Source: LCIL01 sp041480845 (GTDB taxonomy: Bacteria; Patescibacteriota; Microgenomatia; UBA8517). From it: a stretch of 16,580 bases of DNA. The DNA lies in NCBI GenBank assembly GCA_041480845.1, contig JBGPAU010000016.1:1-16580 (forward strand), in the 5' to 3' direction. Positions 13,792 through 16,580 of this stretch are shown here, piece after piece. The stretch's first letter is position 1. Every line of letters begins with the position of its first letter. Made by a program: the position numbers and the translations under genes. Below the pieces are notes generated by a model. That model saw only the letters and a program-made list of their open reading frames with translations, did not search any database and was not told where the DNA came from.

Positions 13792-14145
13792 ATGGATAGT
13801 ATAAATTACGACGATTTTAGGACAGTCGATATCCGTGTCGGTACAGTTATCAAAGCTGAAGTTCCGGAATGGAGCCACTGGGTTATCCGAATGGAGATTG
13901 ATTTGGGCCCCGAAATTGGTAAAAAGAAGGCTTTTTCCGGCATTATGAAGTTTTTTAAATCGGGGGACTTGGAAGGAAAACAATTTCCTTTTATAGTTAA
14001 TCTTGAGCCCAAAAAGATAGGTCCCGATAAAGAATTGTCCGAGGTAATGATGATCATGGCTGACCCGGGAGAGGGGGATAATGATGTAAGGCCGATACTT
14101 TTCAATCTTCAGGAAAAGGTTCCGAATGGCACAAAAGTAAGATAG
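13792..14145 (+). CDS. CsaA/Trbp111-like tRNA-binding domain protein
   Basis: A 117-residue stand-alone OB-fold tRNA-binding protein, as in CsaA, Trbp111 and the C-terminal domain of bacterial methionyl-tRNA synthetase. The opening FRTVDIRVGTVIKAEV (9-24) is the family signature, followed by a strand with MEIDLG, then GKQFPFIVNLEPKKIG and SEVMMIMAD, matching the usual GK.V..VVNL.PRKI.G and S.GMLLAA pattern loosely. Family members bind tRNA as dimers or act as protein-export chaperones; which applies here cannot be seen. It lies between trpS and ftsH on the same strand. GGAG 10 bases before the ATG is one of the few plausible ribosome binding sites in the window. Confidence 0.85.
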   Translation: MDSINYDDFRTVDIRVGTVIKAEVPEWSHWVIRMEIDLGPEIGKKKAFSGIMKFFKSGDLEGKQFPFIVNLEPKKIGPDKELSEVMMIMADPGEGDNDVRPILFNLQEKVPNGTKVR

Positions 14146-14146
14146 T

Positions 14147-14155
14147 TGGTATACT
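14147..14155 (+). promoter_or_regulatory. Extended -10 promoter for ftsH
   Basis: TGG-TATACT at 14147-14155, 8 bases before the ATG at 14164. It supports that ATG over the in-frame TTG at 14146, which would lie upstream of the predicted start of transcription. Confidence 0.6.
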
Positions 14156-14163
14156 TCTCGCGT

Positions 14164-16044
14164 ATGGATCCGACAAAATTTTTCAATCAAGATTCCGGCA
14201 AGAAGAACCCTAAAGGGAAGAAACAGTTCCAGTTTAAGCTGAAACTTAATCTTTGGACGATTGCTCTTACATTTTTTGTTATATTTTTCATAATCCCGGG
14301 AATAATTGCAGCATTTCAAACTTTTGGAAACTCCAGCAAAGAAAATATTTCACAGCTTTTGGTTGATATTAAGGGTGGAAAAGTGGATAAAGTAATGGTT
14401 GATGGCACGAAACTTGTTGTAACCTATAAAGACGGGAGTACAAAACTTTCCACAAAAGAAAGCACCGAAAACTTTTCCGAACTTCTCAAAAATTCCGGGA
14501 TTGATCCGGCAGGCGTTAAATATGAAGTTCTCGATCAGTCTTTTTCAAAAGTTATTGGGGACGTTTTAGCGATAGTTCTACCGTTGCTCCTTATGGTAGG
14601 GCTTTTTTACTTTATTTTAAAAGCTCAAAATAAGGGGGCGCAGGATATTTTCTCATTTGGCAGAAGTCGTGCCAAGCTTTTTGCCAAAGGTAAACAAAAT
14701 GTCACCTTCAAAGACGTTGCCGGCGTAGATGAAGCCAAAAAAGAGCTTGAGGAGCTTGTGGATTTTCTTAAAAACCCGGCAAAGTATAGAAAAATCGGGG
14801 CCAGAACTCCCAAGGGAGCACTTTTGGTCGGGCCTTCGGGGGTGGGTAAAACCTTACTTGCAAAGGCTGTTGCGGGAGAAGCGGGAGTTCCGTTTTTCTC
14901 CATGGCGGGAAGCGAATTTATGGAGATGCTTGTTGGAGTGGGTGCTTCTCGTGCCCGGGATCTTTTTGCCCAGGCCAAAGCCTCTGCCCCTTCAATCATA
15001 TTTATTGATGAAATTGACGCTATCGGACGCCAAAGAGGTAGGGGGCTAATGGGCGGACATGATGAAAGAGAGCAAACTTTAAATCAGATCTTGGTTGAAA
15101 TGGACGGCTTTACCCCAAATGATAATGTGATTGTTATTGCGGCGACCAACAGGGGAGACCTTCTCGACCCGGCGCTTCTAAGGCCAGGAAGATTTGATAG
15201 AAGAATTGTACTTGATATGCCGGATAAAGAAGGAAGACTTGCGATACTCCACATTCACGCGAGGGGCAAGAAATTTGCCAAAGGAGTGGATTGGGGCAAG
15301 ATTGCCGACAGAACCGTAGGTTTTTCGGGAGCTGACCTTGAAAATATGCTAAATGAAGCCGCAATTGGAGCCGCCAGAAATGATAAAAATGAGATTTCGA
15401 TGGCTGATCTTGAGGAAAGTGCTACCAAAGTCAAGCTCGGACCTGCAAAAAAGAGACTTCAAAGCGATGAAGATAAAAAGCTTACCGCCTATCATGAAGC
15501 CGGGCATGCAATCGTCACACACTTCTTGAAGTACATGGATCCGGTTCATAGAATTTCAATAGTTGCCCGCGGAATGAGTTTAGGACATACCCTGATTCCT
15601 CCTGTGGGAGACCGGACACATGAGACCAAATCGCGTCTTTTGGAGCAAATTACAGCCATGCTCGGAGGCCGCGCTGCAGAAGAGGTCGTATTTAACGAAA
15701 TGACCAGTGGAGCGGCCAATGATATTGCCCAGGCTACAAAAATTGCCAAGGCTATGGTGGTTGAATTTGGAATGGGAGAACTGGGGCCGATGAACCTTGG
15801 ACCCGATATGGGAATGGGGGATTTTGGTCAGATGGAATGGTACGAACAGGCTCAAAATTCGCCGGCGTTTATGGAGAGAGTTGATTCCCAAACCAAGAAA
15901 TTCCTGGATGCGGGCTATAAAGCTGCAATAAAGCTGATTAAAGAGAAAAGAAAGCTTTTGGACAAAGTCAGTGGCGCTTTACTTGAGAAAGAAACCCTTG
16001 ATAGGGACGACTTCGAAAAGATTGTTGGTACAAAGTACCAATAG
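14164..16044 (+). CDS. ftsH: ATP-dependent zinc metalloprotease FtsH
   Basis: Membrane-anchored AAA+ protease that degrades misfolded and regulatory membrane and soluble proteins. Length from ATG 14164 is 626 residues. Order: basic N-terminus, first membrane helix (about 30-54), small extracytoplasmic domain (55-130), second membrane helix (about 133-153), AAA module with Walker A GPSGVGKT (223-230), Walker B IIFIDE (278-283), second region of homology with ATNR and LLRPGRFDRR (about 319-348), then the M41 protease with HEAGH (444-448) and the third zinc ligand Asp520 in NDIAQAT. The Walker A is usually GPPGTGKT; here two non-catalytic positions differ but Lys229 and Thr230 remain. The protein should be active. 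Confidence 0.97.
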   Translation: MDPTKFFNQDSGKKNPKGKKQFQFKLKLNLWTIALTFFVIFFIIPGIIAAFQTFGNSSKENISQLLVDIKGGKVDKVMVDGTKLVVTYKDGSTKLSTKESTENFSELLKNSGIDPAGVKYEVLDQSFSKVIGDVLAIVLPLLLMVGLFYFILKAQNKGAQDIFSFGRSRAKLFAKGKQNVTFKDVAGVDEAKKELEELVDFLKNPAKYRKIGARTPKGALLVGPSGVGKTLLAKAVAGEAGVPFFSMAGSEFMEMLVGVGASRARDLFAQAKASAPSIIFIDEIDAIGRQRGRGLMGGHDEREQTLNQILVEMDGFTPNDNVIVIAATNRGDLLDPALLRPGRFDRRIVLDMPDKEGRLAILHIHARGKKFAKGVDWGKIADRTVGFSGADLENMLNEAAIGAARNDKNEISMADLEESATKVKLGPAKKRLQSDEDKKLTAYHEAGHAIVTHFLKYMDPVHRISIVARGMSLGHTLIPPVGDRTHETKSRLLEQITAMLGGRAAEEVVFNEMTSGAANDIAQATKIAKAMVVEFGMGELGPMNLGPDMGMGDFGQMEWYEQAQNSPAFMERVDSQTKKFLDAGYKAAIKLIKEKRKLLDKVSGALLEKETLDRDDFEKIVGTKYQ

Positions 16045-16049
16045 TGAGA

Positions 16050-16055
16050 TACAAT
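16050..16055 (+). promoter_or_regulatory. -10 element for polA
   Basis: TACAAT lies 6 bases before the ATG at 16062, so initiation would fall on the start codon. It sits 5 bases after the ftsH stop. There is no clear -35 and no Shine-Dalgarno sequence. Confidence 0.55.
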
Positions 16056-16061
16056 AGGCAC

Positions 16062-16580
16062 ATGGGTAAGCTGGTTCTAATCGATGGGAATGCCATTCTT
16101 CACAGGGCTTTCCATGCCATGCCACCGCTAACTACGAGGATGGGAGAACCTATCAATGCCGTCTATGGCTTGGTATCAATGTTTCTTAGGGTAATTCAAG
16201 ATCTTAAGCCTGACGCAATTGCCGTTGCCTTTGATGAGAAGGAGCCGACCTTCAGGCACAAGGAATTTGGGGAATATCAGTCACAAAGACCTCCCACGGC
16301 AGATGAACTTTCTTCCCAGTTTGCAAAAGCCCGCGATTTTTTCAAGGCTGCCAGGGTTCCCATTTATTCAATGCCGGGATTTGAGGCGGATGATGTAATC
16401 GGGACGATTGCGGACAAATCAAAGGGGGATGTGGTGATTGTAACGGGGGATCGGGACATCCTTCAGCTAATTAATGATAAGAGAAACATAAAACTTTACA
16501 TGCCGGTTGCGGGACTTACAAATGCCAAGCTTTTTGATGAGGCGGCGGCGAAAGAGAGGATGGGGGTACCCGCCGATAGA
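16062..16580 (+). CDS. polA: DNA polymerase I, N-terminal 5'-3' exonuclease domain (cut by the window edge)
   Basis: The first 173 codons are visible and stay open to the right edge. They encode the PIN/FEN-like 5'-nuclease: VLIDGNAILHRAFHAMP at the start, AVYGLVSMFLRVI, a DAIAVAFDEKEPTFRH block with the metal-binding acidic residue, EADDVIGTIA, and VTGDRDILQLI. These match the DNA polymerase I family used for Okazaki-fragment processing and excision repair. Whether the gene continues into the polymerase domain, or is a stand-alone 5'-nuclease, cannot be seen from this window. Confidence 0.92.
   Translation, partial: MGKLVLIDGNAILHRAFHAMPPLTTRMGEPINAVYGLVSMFLRVIQDLKPDAIAVAFDEKEPTFRHKEFGEYQSQRPPTADELSSQFAKARDFFKAARVPIYSMPGFEADDVIGTIADKSKGDVVIVTGDRDILQLINDKRNIKLYMPVAGLTNAKLFDEAAAKERMGVPADR

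Noticed and set aside
14625..14999. Open frame of 124 codons antisense to ftsH
   Set aside because: It mirrors the AAA domain of ftsH, and its Ala/Ser/Pro-rich translation is typical of an antisense shadow.

Overview
This window looks like a piece of a small, compact bacterial chromosome, most likely from a Candidate Phyla Radiation (Patescibacteria) lineage and plausibly Microgenomates-like. The inference rests on gene content: a DUF5667-type exported protein, an orphan VirD4-like ATPase with a small proline-rich partner, a coenzyme B12-dependent ribonucleotide reductase with its own adenosyltransferase, a short UDP-sugar dehydrogenase, and very short intergenic spaces. No rRNA or other phylogenetic marker is present to confirm it. 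The code appears standard: TGA ends both the VirD4-like gene and the FtsB-like gene, and TAA and TAG end the others.

Layout. 1-1677 (minus) is a class A penicillin-binding protein whose C-terminus lies beyond the left edge. Divergent from it are a HEPN-motif protein (1744), a CPBP membrane protease (2263) and an exported DUF5667 protein (2953). A 226-base control region then precedes nrdR, nrdJ and a PduO-type cobalamin adenosyltransferase (3806-7252), a coherent operon for B12-dependent deoxynucleotide synthesis. A 113-residue protein and a VirD4/TraG-like ATPase follow (7301-9991), then a short UDP-sugar dehydrogenase (10005-10850). The gap 10851-11101 holds a perfect 14-bp hairpin and a co-centred imperfect palindrome of about 135 bp. 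After it come tRNA-Ile(UAU), a convergent Xer-like recombinase with altered active-site residues, an FtsB-like division protein, a divergent pair of CAU-anticodon tRNAs, trpS, a CsaA-like tRNA-binding protein, ftsH, and the 5' end of polA, cut by the right edge.

The most striking global pattern is transcriptional. At most gene starts a good -10 hexamer, often an extended TGn form, lies only 6-11 bases before the start codon, and convincing Shine-Dalgarno sequences are rare. This predicts leaderless or nearly leaderless mRNAs. The same window carries a CAU tRNA with initiator-like acceptor bases but an AU/GC/GU pattern in place of the usual three G-C pairs of the anticodon stem, and a tRNA-Ile with a UAU anticodon that could make lysidine modification unnecessary. 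Together these suggest a non-standard translation set-up. I see no CRISPR array, insertion sequence or rRNA.
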